From Oegoconia quadripuncta (taxonomy: Eukaryota > Arthropoda > Insecta > Lepidoptera > Autostichidae): a stretch of DNA of 64,000 nucleotides. This document shows positions 31,270 through 41,320 of this stretch, piece by piece. The notes under the pieces were generated by a model. It ran no database searches and had not been told where the DNA came from. It saw only the letters and a list, made by a program, of their open reading frames with translations. Positions within the stretch are counted from its first letter, which is position 1. Every line of letters begins with the position of its first letter. The position numbers and the translations under genes were made by a program. Where the stretch lies: NCBI GenBank assembly GCA_949316235.1, contig OX438748.1:28266836-28330835 (forward strand), written 5' to 3'.

Positions 31270-31510
31270 TTTTTATGAATAACAGGATACGCGTTTGACC
31301 ACAATCTCACCTGATGGAAAGTGACCGTGTGGCCGAGGATGAAGCACGCGATCTCAGTAGATGCCTATTCATCCTGCCCTTGAGGATCCCAAGGTTGTAG
31401 GATTCAGCAAAGACGGTACTCGACTAGATGACTCGAACCGCTTAGTGCAAATATTCGGTATGTTGACTACACACGGATGGAATCCCTCCTTACACCTCGT
31501 AGTCTGAAGA
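31270..31510 (-). mobile_element. LINE C-terminal scrap J2
   Basis: On the minus strand it matches J3/J4: GAGTCATC..., GGATCCTCAAGGGCAGG, ATGAATAGGCATCTACTGAG, GATCGCGTGCTTCATCC, GTCACTTTCCATCAGGTGAG. It is diverged, without an open frame. Confidence 0.6.
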
Positions 31511-31563
31511 TTAGTAGTATTTTTAATGTACGTGCACTACACGCGCTTTACTCAGACCAGTAA

Positions 31564-31635
31564 AGAAACCGAACAAGTGCGAGTCTGACTCGCATTACAA
31601 GGGTTCTGTACAAACTTGTATGTAGATAATTCGTG
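31564..31635 (+). repeat. Repeat-T copy, plus
   Basis: GAACAAGTGCGAGTCTGACT then GGGTTCTGTACAAACTTG; inverse of the copy at 30228. Confidence 0.65.
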
Positions 31636-32081
31636 CATCACGGGAATTGATTTCGAAATGCAGTAAGATGGTAATCGCAAAAAAAATGTGCGAACGTATT
31701 ATGTTGTGAGACCTTGCTTCCTGCTAAGTCAACGGAAAGTACCTACTATCTGTTTTGATTTTTTGCGAGTCAAAATATGCGGCATAAATGGCAGTATGTT
31801 TTGTTTGCGTTAACATAACATAAACATAACATAAGATTTCCACGAAGAAGACGGTTTCCACGCGATTATGTGTCAGTGGTCTCGTTGATGAGTAGAGTGT
31901 ACGGCAGCACCAACATTACCCTGAGGATGATGGGATGTAAACAGGAATGTCCTATTGCTAGACACTGGACAGCGCTTTTAATAGATTAGAAGTTGACATT
32001 TGAAATTTGACATTTTTTGAAATTTTGTTTCTATTTATTATTATTGTTGTATGACTAATTTTATACTAACTTAAACTAAGA
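31636..32081. other. Gene-free stretch
   Basis: Nothing recognised. Confidence 0.35.
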
Positions 32082-32221
32082 CCGGTTGTCAGAGATAAGA
32101 TAGCCAGTCCTCCAAATGTGTTGGGGTTTCCGGGTCAGTACCCTTCCACCTTCGACCTCATCTTCACTTAACATCAGGTGTGATTGAGGTCAAGTACCAA
32201 CCCGTTAAGCATAAAAAAAAT
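32082..32221 (+). mobile_element. SINE-A copy A12, 3' module only
   Basis: Begins at CCGGTTGTCAGAGATAAG and runs to CCCGTTAAGCATAAAAAAAA. It starts at almost the same internal point as A13. Confidence 0.8.
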
Positions 32222-33233
32222 AGAAGATTCCTTTCTTAAAACTCCAAGAAACCATAGAACTAAGTATTTGATATTAATTTCAATTTCCTTGAAGGTTGCT
32301 GAGAAAAAGGGTCTTGCTAGACTGACACACAATGAAGTAATCCTATAAGGGTTCCTATTGTCACTTTTGATTACGGAACAATAAAAATCATAAAATAAAA
32401 ACTATTAAAAAAAAACCGGGATTTTGGTAAAATGATCTCAATTCCCATTGTGGTTTAAGGGACCGAAACACTTTTTCTTACACCCTATATAATTTGTTAC
32501 GTTGTGCGACTATAGGTAACCAACTACACGCACATGTTAATTTAGTAACGGTGCGCGTTCAAACCGCGTTCAAATCAAACGGTGCGCATCGAAGTCGCTT
32601 TACTGAGAATTTTGTAACATTTGTTTTTAGTCAACTAGCTGTGTGTCTACCTACTGATTCGAATTACAGGGTGTTAAATTAAATAAAAGCACTTTTGGTG
32701 ATTATTTCATATTAGCGCACCATAAATTACATTGGCAAGATTGAAGTCATTTATTATTCTAGGTACAGTTATCATTATACAGATGTCATTCACAAAAAGT
32801 CCACTGTAACATACCTTTTCAGGCGTACAATATTTTTTTTAAAACATCTTAAAACGTCTTACCTAAAATATACCTATATACTCTAGGAACACGTAATTTG
32901 TCAAGTGCATGCTTAATAATAACTTTACTAGCTTATAAAAAAGCAAATTATCCAACAGTAGCAGTGAATAAAACATAAAAGATTCACAATTTGTCATCTA
33001 GAAATTCTTTAATTGTATAGTAGCATTTATTTACTGGAATATCAAATAGTTCAATCAATCAATCAAATACGCTTTATTGTTTAAATAAGGAAGGTACATT
33101 TAAATATCTTATAGAAACTACAAATCAGGCGGCCTTTGTTTTAGTTTTAATTTGAAAAACGAAAAATTTAGCTCTTTCAGATTGTCAGGTAAGTGATTAA
33201 AGAATTTCAGTACTAATACATATACGCTATTGC
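32222..33233. other. 1-kb gene-free stretch
   Basis: An AATC run with AATACGCTTTATTG near 33050 recalls a minus-strand LINE 3' end. A 62-codon plus frame (32494-32682) has no motif. Confidence 0.35.
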
Positions 33234-33489
33234 AAAATAAATAAATAAATATATTTGCACATACACACAACGCCATCTACACTAAGCAACGAGGCATGTA
33301 TTATGGATACCAAATGATTGATAAACTACACATTTTTTTTGTAAATAAATACACATATACATGAAAAACATCCATAATTGGGGAACACATGTCGGTATTC
33401 ATCATACAAACATAAGCCCCAGCGGGACACGAACCCGTGACCTTTTGGTATAGCAGTCAATTTCAAACCACTATACCAAACATATCGTA
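33234..33489 (-). mobile_element. SINE-C copy C5, near full length
   Basis: Tail AAATAAATAAATAAATA, AACGCCATCTAC, ATCCATAATTGGGGAAC, GCCCCAGCGGG, then the head to CGATATGTTTGG. The B box is altered (GGTTCGTGTCC). The tail is only a few TAAA units, in contrast to C4. Confidence 0.85.
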
Positions 33490-33703
33490 TTGACAAAAAG
33501 AAGCTTGTACTAGGAAAATTATGTGGCATTTTGATTAGATTGCTACTTCATCGAGGCCTAATAAGCATAGTGGTGAATATAGTGATCAAGTAATGAATAA
33601 GAAATCGACAAGTGAATTACTTAATATTACTCAACACTTGCTGGAATAAGACCGGACACTTTTCACTCATGATTGACCTCAAATGTACAAGCAGACGAGA
33701 ACA
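33490..33703. other. Short unique stretch between two SINE-C copies
   Basis: Nothing recognised. Confidence 0.3.
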
Positions 33704-33822
33704 CTAATAAATAAATATCCTTAGGCATACACACAGCGCCATCTAGTTGCACAGTAAGCAACTATAGGCTTGTGTTGTGGATACCAGATGGTTGTTAAAC
33801 TACATAAATACATTTTTTTTTG
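33704..33822 (-). mobile_element. SINE-C copy C6, 3' part
   Basis: AATAAATAAATATCCTTAGG, ACACAGCGCCATCTAG, GCAACTATAGGCTTGTG, GGATACCAGATGGTTG, T-run. 5'-truncated at the internal A-run. Confidence 0.8.
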
Positions 33823-33876
33823 CAACCTTGTAGTACTTGCCTTCATCGTACACGTACTGTATTTCGTTTGTAACTC

Positions 33877-34200
33877 TTCTATGAAACCCCACTTCACCAG
33901 GTTTTTCTGCAGCGATTAAATGCTTCACTGTTCACCACCGATTGGGGTACTGGGTAGTGACCCTGCCTTCGAAACCTATGGTTACCTACTGGTTCAAAAT
34001 TCCGCTGAGGTTAAATCTTTGTGTGAACCGGTGACAAATTAATTCTATGAAAGCCCACTTCACCAGGAATTTTTCTGCAAAGATTAAATGCTTCACCTTT
34101 CACCACCGATTGGGCTACTGGGAGTTGCCTTGGAAACCAATGGTTACTGGTTCAAATTCCGCTCAGGGTAAATCTTTGTGTGAATCGGTGACAAAGATGT
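33877..34200 (+). repeat. 166-bp tandem duplication carrying SINE-B heads
   Basis: TTCTATGAAA starts both copies (33877 and 34043). Each contains CCACTTCACCAGG, GATTAAATGCTTCAC, a SINE-B head remnant (CACCGATTGG.GTACTGGG, CTTCGAAACC) and CCGCT.AGGGTAAATCTTTGTGTGAA. Both SINE heads have a degenerate B box. Confidence 0.75.
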
Positions 34201-34395
34201 TTATATTTTAAATATTTACAAATGTATTTGATGGCGTTGTGTGTGTATCCAGTCTCTGTCCAGAAGGGTACAGGTTATTAAATTTGTTTGGAGAAAATTA
34301 GTTAAGCCGTTTTGAAAATATTTGTCAGTCACAGTTCTTTGGTGTATTCGGATGATATAGTTTTTCGATGGTTTTCTTTTCCATTTATAGTTAGG
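34201..34395 (+). repeat. Repeat-H copy, partial
   Basis: TTTGATGGCGTTGTGTGTG, CCAGTCTCTGTCCAGA, GTTAAGCCGTTTTGAAAATA, TTCTTTGGTGTATTCGGATG. Confidence 0.5.
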
Positions 34396-34508
34396 TGTAT
34401 AAAGTACCCAGGTTAAGGTAAAGGTACCCAGTCTGTATTCTATGAAGAACCACGAATCAGCAATCGATTACCAACCGGCATCCCAACTAATAACCCAGGT
34501 ATTCAAAT

Positions 34509-34895
34509 TCCAACTAAAATTATAAATGCGAAAGTTTGTGTGTGTATTTATTTTTATTTTTTTATTTTAAAAACACAAACAGTCAAAGCACAATACAAGA
34601 AACATATTGGTAAAATTATATTCTTTGACAAACAGTGTCCACGGATAAAATTTTTCAGAAAACATATTCATTTACCACCACCAGAACTATAAAAGACAAA
34701 TACATCGGCATGCCCAAAAAAAAAATATTTTTACTATGTGCAATGGATCCTAAAATCGCACGAACAACCACGGCCCAGGCTTCTCTGTATACATGATATA
34801 CTGTTATACGTGATGTGTGGATGTAATTTGGTTGGTAGACAGATAAGGACCTGGATTAATATATGGGCTACTTTTTATCCTGGAAAAGTGACTGG
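34509..34895 (+). mobile_element. Helitron-like repeat He3, interrupted
   Basis: The 5' end TCCAACTAAAATTATAAATG then GCGAAAGTTTGTGTGTG breaks at about 34549; the body resumes at 34818 (GTAATTTGGTTGGTAGACAG, GGACCTGGATTAATAT). The insert contains TTTTATTTTAAAAACACAAA and an A-run, possibly a minus-strand retroelement end. Confidence 0.5.
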
Positions 34896-34965
34896 TTCCT
34901 GTAGGCTATCCTACAGTACAGTATTATTAGTGGAAATGATTTTAAGTCATAGATGACGCTTTTGG

Positions 34966-35160
34966 TAGTTCATAATGCGAACAGCCAAGGCATAGGACTC
35001 CCTTCCGGCGTCAGTTTTTCCTGAATCCTACAGCCTTGGGATCTTCAAGAGCAGGGTGAATAGGCATTTACTGAGATCGCGTGCTTCATGTTCGGCCATA
35101 TCGTCACTTCCCATCAGGTGAGATTGTGGTCAAACGCGTATCGAGTTATCCATAAAAAAT
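34966..35160 (+). mobile_element. LINE C-terminal scrap J3
   Basis: Translation gives MRTAKA*DSLPASVFPESYS, then LGIFKSRVNRHLLRSRA, then a stop after SSLPIR. The pattern W/D-SLPASVFPESY..FKSRVNRHL is familiar from the C-terminal end of LINE ORF2 proteins of insects. It is followed by ATTGTGGTCAAACGCG and a short A-run. One internal stop is present. Clade not assigned. Confidence 0.6.
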
Positions 35161-35740
35161 GGATTCTAGGCGGACAAAGTCACGTGTAACAGCAATCTAT
35201 ATAGCGACTATTTGACGATTGTATACATGTATCTAAATATGGAGCTGTGATGGGATGGCTGCAGCCATGTCCAGAACAATATCATCATCAACACTGTATT
35301 AAATATACCTTCAACCCCATCGTCGTTTCAGACTTAAATTAAACTCAAATGGTTACAAAAGATCCAGTTATACCAGGCTTAAGTCGAGGACCGCCTTGTC
35401 CAATAACATAGGTAAGTAATAGTCAAGCTAAAGGTGCGTTATCACAGGGTCGTTCTGAATGGAAACTTTGAACTTTAATTATTATTTCTTTCATTTATTT
35501 CGGTCAATAAACAATGTTACATTATATATTATACACTACAATTATGTCGATAGCATTATTAAATGTAACATCAACTACATTAACCACAGATAACTATCAC
35601 TTGTTTACTGCTACTAATCAAGAACAATGTTTTACGTTAATTTAAGATAACCTAAAAAAATAAAAAAACATTGTAGAAAGTGTGTTTGAGTTTCAAACAA
35701 TATAGGTATATTATGTACAAGCCGGAAATATCCAGAAATA
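35161..35740. other. Gene-free stretch left of the mariner
   Basis: Nothing recognised; ends in AAATA, giving the TA at 35739-35740. Confidence 0.35.
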
Positions 35741-36861
35741 ATAGGTCTTCACCCATGAAATTGCCGTTCTGCAGTACTGGCTATTTAAAATCAAAATAAT
35801 TAAAAATTCGAGTAGGTAATTATGGAATATGAGTACAGTCGTGGCAGCAACGCGGCACAAGCGGCACGCAACATCAACGACGTTTACGGAGCTAACACTA
35901 CAAACCAACGCACCACCTGTTATTGGTTTGCTCGCTTCCGTTCTGGGAATTTCGACCTGAAAAATTAACCTCGCGGTCGTCCGAAGACTTTGGTCGACAT
36001 TGACGAATTAAAGGCGATTGTGGAAGCTGATGATACACAATCTACGGCTGAATTAGCAGCAGCTTTCGACTGTAGCGTCAAAACAATATTGGTCCATTTG
36101 CGTCAAATTGCCAAGGTAAAAAAGCTTGACAAATTGGTGCCCCACGAACTCAATGATCGCCAGCGCGAAATACGCGTCGAGACGTGCCTTGCACTGCTCA
36201 ACAGACACACAAATGAAGGAATTATGAACCGCATTGTTACCTGCGACGAAAAATGGATTCTGTTTGATAACCGCAAGCGCTCAGCAAGTTGGTTGGATCC
36301 TGGTTCAGCACCTAAACAATGCCCTAAACGAAAACTAACCCCTAGAAAAGTGATGGTCACTGTTTGGTGGTCTAGCGCCGGTGTGATTCATCACAGCTTC
36401 TTACCAAACGGGATGAGCATTACTGCACTGTGAAGAACTGAACACAATGATGGAGAAGCTGGCACATCTCCAACCAGCATTGGTCAATCGCTCCTCTCCG
36501 CTGCTCCTGCACGACAACGCGCGACCTCATACTGCACAGCAGACGGTCTCCAAGTTGCAAGAAGCCTCGGTCTCCAAGTCTCCAAGCGCTACTACAGACT
36601 ACTACTTTTTCCAGAATTTGGATAACTTCTTGGCAGGAAAAAAATTTAATACCCGAGAGGCAGTACAAAATGCCTTTGAAGAATTTGTTGCCTCCCGTCC
36701 AGCTGATTTCTTTAAGAAGGGCATCAATAAACTGCCACTGCGTTGGCAAAGATGCATTGATTGCATGGGTGCATGACTTCGATTAATACAAATAAAAAAT
36801 ACACGAAAAAAAATCGTTTAAATTTTCATACAAAACGGCAATTTCATAGGTAAAGACCTAA
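35741..36861 (+). mobile_element. Mariner element, 1121 bp, defective
   Basis: Flanked by TA (35739-40, 36862-63). Ends: ATAGGTCTTCACCCATGAAA at left (expected first base T) and TTTCATAGGTAAAGACCTAA at right, inverted repeats of roughly 30 bp containing AAATTGCCGTT. It encloses a broken DD34D-type transposase. The termini match those of the two MITEs at 38330 and 50745. Confidence 0.9.
35822..36776 (+). pseudogene. Mariner transposase pseudogene
   Basis: Cut-and-paste transposase related to the mariner group. The start ATG at 35822 opens a helix-turn-helix region (residues 1-48, ending WFARFRSGNFDLKN), closed by TAA at 35966-35968. The frame continues from 35969 (PRGRPKTLVDIDELK) through VTCDEKW, whose first catalytic D is at 36245-36247, to a frameshift near 36430. 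The next frame carries HDNARPH, with the second D at 36513-36515. The third D (TDYYFF, 36597-36599) follows after only 27 residues instead of 34: about 21 bp, including the YSPDL block, are missing and nearby bases repeat CGGTCTCCAAG. The C-terminus (NLDNFLAGKKF...RWQRCIDCMGA) is intact. Stop, frameshift and catalytic deletion make it inactive. Confidence 0.9.
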
Positions 36862-36879
36862 TATTAAATGATAAGTAAG

Positions 36880-37068
36880 TCCCAACTAATGTTATAAATG
36901 CGAAAGTTTGTGTCGTATGTATGTATACGTATGTACCTCTTCACGCCTAAACGGCTGGACGGATTTGGATGAAATTTGGTTGGTAGACAGGTTAGGACCT
37001 GGATTAATAAATAGACATTTTTTTTGCTGAACCGATTTTAATGAAATCTTTTACGCGGACGAAGTCGT
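36880..37068 (+). mobile_element. Helitron-like repeat He4, 3'-truncated
   Basis: Starts TCCCAACTAATGTTATAAAT and continues GCGAAAGTTTGTG, CTCTTCACGCCTAAACGGC, GATTTGGATGAAATTTGG, GCGGACGAAGTCG; the CTAG end is lost. It lies 17 bp from the right end of the mariner. Confidence 0.6.
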
Positions 37069-37123
37069 GGATAATGCTCTCTTAAATAAAACCAGTGGAA
37101 GATGCTATTTTGAAAAATCAGAA

Positions 37124-37395
37124 CTAACCCGTCTCTTCCCGTAGGTGTCATATAGGCAACTAAGGGACCACTTTTCTGAAACTGTATTTTCTTATCTGTT
37201 GTGCAATAAAGTGTATTTGTATTGTATTGTATTGGGTCACCTATTTCATCGTGAGCATTTATGTATACCTCTTAATGTAAACCGTGGCTGTTGTTTCAAG
37301 CATTAAACTCCAATATTTGGAACACCCAAACCAAATGTTTGGGATATCCCTGACCACCCCATTTGGGATAAAGATCGTGACGTTATAAATGTATG
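37124..37395 (+). repeat. Repeat-F copy F6, interrupted
   Basis: 5' part AACCCGTCTCTTCCCGTAGG and GGCAACTAAGGGACC, then about 80 bp of foreign sequence ending ATTGTATTGTATTGG (a LINE-tail-like phrase), then TAAACCGTGGCTGTTGTTTC to ACCCCATTTGGGATAAAG and GACGTTAT. Confidence 0.7.
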
Positions 37396-37548
37396 TAAAT
37401 AGTTTATACGGTTTCACTTTTTCTTCTTGATAAAGCTTTCAACATAATACTTAACATATTGAAAATGCAGAATAGGAAAGATGTAGGTACCTATAATAAT
37501 CTATCCTTTTTCGTACTACTAGGCGCAGGAGTCCACCCGTTCGTTGTC

Positions 37549-37642
37549 AATCTGCTTGATGTAGTGGTTGCAAACGCTGACTGCTACACCAAAATATGGG
37601 GGTTCGAATCTCGCTAGGGGCATATGTTTGTATGATTAATAT
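37549..37642 (+). mobile_element. SINE-C copy C7: head of a chimeric SINE
   Basis: tRNA-like head CTGCTTGATGTAGTGGTTG, B box GGTTCGAATCTC, GGGGCATATGTTTGTATGA and TTAATATA, then it joins directly to the SINE-A 3' module at 37643. Confidence 0.8.
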
Positions 37643-37762
37643 AGGTTGTCAGATATAAGATTGCCAGTCCCCCAAATGTGTTGGGGTTTCTGGATCAGTA
37701 CGCTTCCATCTTCGACCTCATCTTCACTTAACATCAGGTGTGATTGAGGTCAAGTACTAACG
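37643..37762 (+). mobile_element. SINE-A copy A13: 3' module of a chimeric SINE
   Basis: GGTTGTCAGATATAAGATTG, CCCCAAATGTGTTGGGGTT, ATCTTCGACCTCATC and GATTGAGGTCAAGTACTAAC, ending without an A-tail. It is fused in the same orientation to the SINE-C head, with no spacer. Confidence 0.8.
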
Positions 37763-37960
37763 AAGAGTAATGTATTTTGGCGCTTAGTGTGTACGAGGCC
37801 TTATCTTTTCTAGTGTCGTACAGGCAGTAAAATGCCAAAACGTCTTCTCTGTACAAACGTCGAAAATCCATAAGGAGAATTAGTTGCTTGTTGTCTTTAT
37901 TTTAGAAGTTTAAACAGAATCTTATATTCGCTTGTGTAACAGAATAAAAAAACAAAAAAA

Positions 37961-38078
37961 CAGTTAAAGTATGTTTTGTCACTTTCTTTCATTACAACAT
38001 TTCCTTATGAATGACAGAGACAAAACATATTTTAACTAAAACAAGCTTATAAAGCGTTTGTAAATTTTTATGAATAAG
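37961..38078. mobile_element. Foldback MITE, family P copy P2, left end truncated
   Basis: Shares CAGTTAAAGTATGTTTTGTC, CACTTTCTTTCATTACAACA, AACTAAAACAAGCTTATAAA and TATGAATAAG with P1. The outer left arm is replaced by an A-rich run. Confidence 0.7.
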
Positions 38079-38091
38079 ACGGTTAGTATTT

Positions 38092-38272
38092 TGCGGGCGC
38101 CATGTTGGATTTTTATCATAAAATGTATCCTATGACACTCTAAGGATTGAGACGAATCGAACGACACCTTGCAAATTCGGTCGAGCTTTTTAGGCTACAG
38201 GAGGTAACATAGAAATCTACATACATAGGTACATACTTACTATAATTACATATCCTCGAAAAACATCTTTAG
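38092..38272 (+). repeat. Repeat-G copy G2
   Basis: GGGCGCCATGTTGGATTTTT, GTATCCTATGACACTC, GGCTACAGGAGGTAACATAG, ATCTACATACATA. Confidence 0.7.
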
Positions 38273-38329
38273 GCTGTCGGGTAAAAAGTAATGATGTATT
38301 TTTCTTTTGTGTATGAAGGCGGATAAATA

Positions 38330-38750
38330 TTAGGTCCTTACCTATGAAATTAGTGTTTTGTATGAAGAATTTCATTAAGACCGTTTTCTCCATACAAACA
38401 TTTTTGATTTTTTTTGGGAACGGCAAATCCAATTTTTGCTAAACTTTGTGTGTATTATCGGATAACATTAAGCTAAGTATAGGCAACGTTAATTTTTAAA
38501 AGTAACCGCTTTATAAAAGTTTCAGCGAATCTAAGGAATGATTATGGGACGCACATGAAAAGAGCTCTGTCCAATTTTTTTTTATTATGTGATTTAGCCC
38601 AGAAATTAAAAAATATTTCATGTGAAACTTTGAAATAATATTCCATTTTCCAAATAAAAAACAAATTTGGATATAGCTTTGAAAATCGCAGGAATTGGTA
38701 CATATGATCAACGAAGAAAAAGAACTCCAATTTCATAGGTAAAGATCCAA
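38330..38750. mobile_element. Mariner-derived MITE, copy 1 (421 bp)
   Basis: TA at 38328-29 and 38751-52. The left end TTAGGTCCTTACCTATGAAA and right end TTTCATAGGTAAAGATCCAA match the termini of the mariner at 35741. The interior (TTTTCTCCATACAAACATTT, GGGAACGGCAAATCCAA, CACATGAAAAGAGCTCTGT) is non-coding, shared with copy 2 and not found in the mariner. Confidence 0.9.
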
Positions 38751-38949
38751 TAATATCTTTTCTCTATCATATCATACCAGGATTGCAGAACATAATGCTT
38801 CTATATCTCGGGTTTTTAACGTCTGAGATATTCATGAGTCTCGGTCTAAGAGGCATATCTTTGTAGAGCTGGTTCACTAAGGCCCGTAATAATAATGCAA
38901 TCAGAAGATTAAAATCGAACTTCAGATATTAATACTGTTTTAATGTATA
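38751..38949. other. Short unique stretch
   Basis: GGCCCGTAATAATAATGC near 38881 resembles a Q/R MITE end. No gene. Confidence 0.3.
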
Positions 38950-39142
38950 CATTGCATTTATCCTACTGCTCTTAAAAGGCGAAGGAAAACAACGTGAGGA
39001 GACCTGCATGCCTGAGAAATAAAAATTCTGAGGCATGTGAAGTCTCCAACTCACATTGTGTCAACGTAGTGGACTATGGCCCATACTCCCTCATATACGA
39101 GGGAAGGCCTATATCCATGTTTACGGGCTGAGATGATGATAA
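38950..39142 (+). mobile_element. SINE-D copy D2, 3' half
   Basis: CTACTGCTCTTAAAAGGCGA, AACAACGTGAGGAG, GGCATGTGAAGTCTCC, GTGGACTATGGCCCATACTC, CGGGCTGAGATGATGAT. The tRNA-like head is missing. Confidence 0.8.
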
Positions 39143-39457
39143 TGAATGTATACAAAACTCAACAGACCCACCATCACATAAACACACGACTCATACAGAA
39201 AACAAAACATACATGCAAAGAGTGTCTTCTCTTTTAGTGTTTGTTTACTTTTTTTCCAACTATGTAATTTTAATTATACATATACTTAATTCTTCAATCA
39301 ATCAATCAATCAATTTATTGCTTTCACATGGGTTTTAAGGTCTTAGGTTTACGTAACATTAGTATCACATGTGTACCCCTTAGGGCGTAGCAATAGAGAG
39401 AGACAGAGGCTTCATTGTTGCATGCAAATTTTTATTTTGTCATGGTCGACGAATAAA
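39143..39457. other. Gene-free stretch
   Basis: AATC run (39296-39318) beside TTTATTGCTTTCACATGG, a LINE-tail-like phrase. Confidence 0.35.
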
Positions 39458-39655
39458 TTTGGTTGGTGGTAGGGCATTTTAAATGTCCGCCTGGCTAGCT
39501 ACCACCATCTTATCTAAATCTGCCGCCAAGCAGCAATGTTAATGACATTGTTGTTCCGGTTGTATTCCGGTTGTCAGAGATAAGATAGCCAGTCCCCTTA
39601 ACATCAGGTGTGATTGAGGTCAAGTACGAACCCGTCGTGCATAAAAAAAAAAAAA
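39458..39655 (+). mobile_element. SINE-A copy A14, 5'-truncated with internal deletion
   Basis: Starts at TTTGGTTGGTGGTAGGGCA, contains a micro-duplication (TTCCGGTTGTATTCCGGTTG), skips from CCAGTCCCC to TTAACATCAGG and ends in 13 A. Confidence 0.85.
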
Positions 39656-40374
39656 TGTTTATTATCAATATATTATTATTTATTTATTTATTTATAGTTT
39701 ATTGTACACTAATCATAAAAACAGTACAGCAATAAAGAGGATGTAGGTACAATGATTATTAGAATATTATTAGAGTATATTAGATTATTAGAATAGATTA
39801 AATTATACGAAACATGTCAAGCCTCTTATATTTGTACTTCCACTTCTTCGACCATTCGTATTGTAATTTGTGCTGTGAAATTTAGTGTAAAGTGAATAAA
39901 TAAATTCTACCGCAAAGAACTGTCAAAATCTGTGTCTTCGGAGTGCCTTAACCAAATTTACATGGGGCCAACCTGGCAATAAACCCTATCACACAAAAAA
40001 AACAAACAGGCGAATATAGAACTTCCTCCCTTTTTAGAGTCGGTTAAAAAGCAGTATCTCAAATGTCGACTCGTATATGTCGTATATGGGTCTAAATGTG
40101 TGTGTGTGTGTATGTATATGTTCTACCAGTAGGTATCACGTAATTCTTTGTTGCTTTCCATAATGTATGGGTGGTCATATTAAAAAATAACAGTTCGTCA
40201 TGGGCTCTGTCGGGCACGACAATTAGAAGAGAGGAGGACGATTCTTACCTCACAAAAATTTAATTCATATTAGTTTATGATTTAAATATTCATCAATTGT
40301 ATAATAACATTTATTAATTAAGGATTGCTTAATTTTTTTAATAAAAGAAAAGTCATTCTATGTTTATCAATGTA
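39656..40374. other. Gene-free stretch with LINE/Repeat wording
   Basis: 39668-39735 looks like a minus-strand retroelement 3' end (TTTATTTATTTATTTATAG). 39900-40035 (CCTTAACCAAATTTACATGG, CCAACCTGGC) matches 46.75-46.85 kb. A TG microsatellite is at about 40099-40112. Confidence 0.45.
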
Positions 40375-40614
40375 CTAGCTTTCCTCCCGCGGCTAGGCTT
40401 ACGTTGAATAACTTTATCGCGAATATGTTTATCCCGCGGGAACTATTCACTTTACGGGATAAAAAGAATCCTATGTTTTAATCCAGGGTATGTTCTACCT
40501 ATATACCAAATTTCATCCAAATCAGTTCATCCGTTTCGCCGTGATTGAGCAACAAACAAACAAATAAACAAACAAACAAACATCCAAACTTTCGCATTTA
40601 TAATATTAGTTAGA
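40375..40614 (-). mobile_element. Helitron-like repeat He5 with A|TC...CTAG|T ends
   Basis: Minus strand starts TCTAACTAATATTATAAATG and ends GCCGCGGGAGGAAAGCTAG; the flanks are A and T. The interior CGCGATAAAGTTATTC and TATCCCGTAAAG match He1 and He6. A CAAA run sits near 40550-40580. Confidence 0.7.
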
Positions 40615-40884
40615 TAAAACTGATGTACTACTTAATTTTTACTTGCAGGTCTATAATTCTTCTAGCGCAGGTCTTTATGGTGAAGCAAATCCAGTTCAGC
40701 ATTTCCTATTAGTTGTGGACATCCTGTACCTACATTGCAAGTCGTGTGAACGGCTGCTTGTCTAGGCGTCTGACCTTTCGCTTAACGCTTACAGAACGAA
40801 ATTAGAAACGGCATGTTATTTTACGTATAGTACGACTAAAATCATTGGGTTGTCTTTTAAAATTTCTTATATTTCGGCAAATGC

Positions 40885-41320
40885 ACTTAATTAATCCCCG
40901 ACGAAAAACGATGAGTGTTATATGTTTGATGGCGTTGTGTATTTGTGATTGTCTTTGTACGGACGTGTCTCAGTAATGCGTGGTCCAATTTGAGTGTGTT
41001 TTTTGATATATCGAAGACTAAACGAGGGGACAGGTCCTAGCTATGTTTGATGAAAATCAGTTAAGCTGTTTCAAAGATATGTAGCTGTTAAAGTTTTTTT
41101 TTTGTGTATTCGATGGTACCATACCCATCTGTCGAGGGCTTTTTATTTTTTTTACATTTAAGATTAAACTCGGTGATAGCTTTGTTTGATGGATATCGGG
41201 TAAGCCGTTTCGAAAATGTTTAGCTTTTAACACTATCTTTTGGTCTAGGTCTACCTGAACAATATAATCATTTAATTTTGTTCATCAATGTTATCGGGGA
41301 TTTTTTGAAATTTTCAATTT
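40885..41320 (+). repeat. Repeat-H copy, longest single copy
   Basis: CCCCGACGAAAAACGATGAG, TTTGATGGCGTTGTG, GTACGGACGTGTCTCAGTAA, ATATCGAAGACTAAACGAGG, GATGAAAATCAGTTAAGC and then a second tail unit (AAGATTAAACTCGG, CCGTTTCGAAAATG). Confidence 0.6.

Noticed and set aside
36103..36749. Minus-strand frames of 85 and 109 codons
   Set aside because: Antisense to the mariner transposase.
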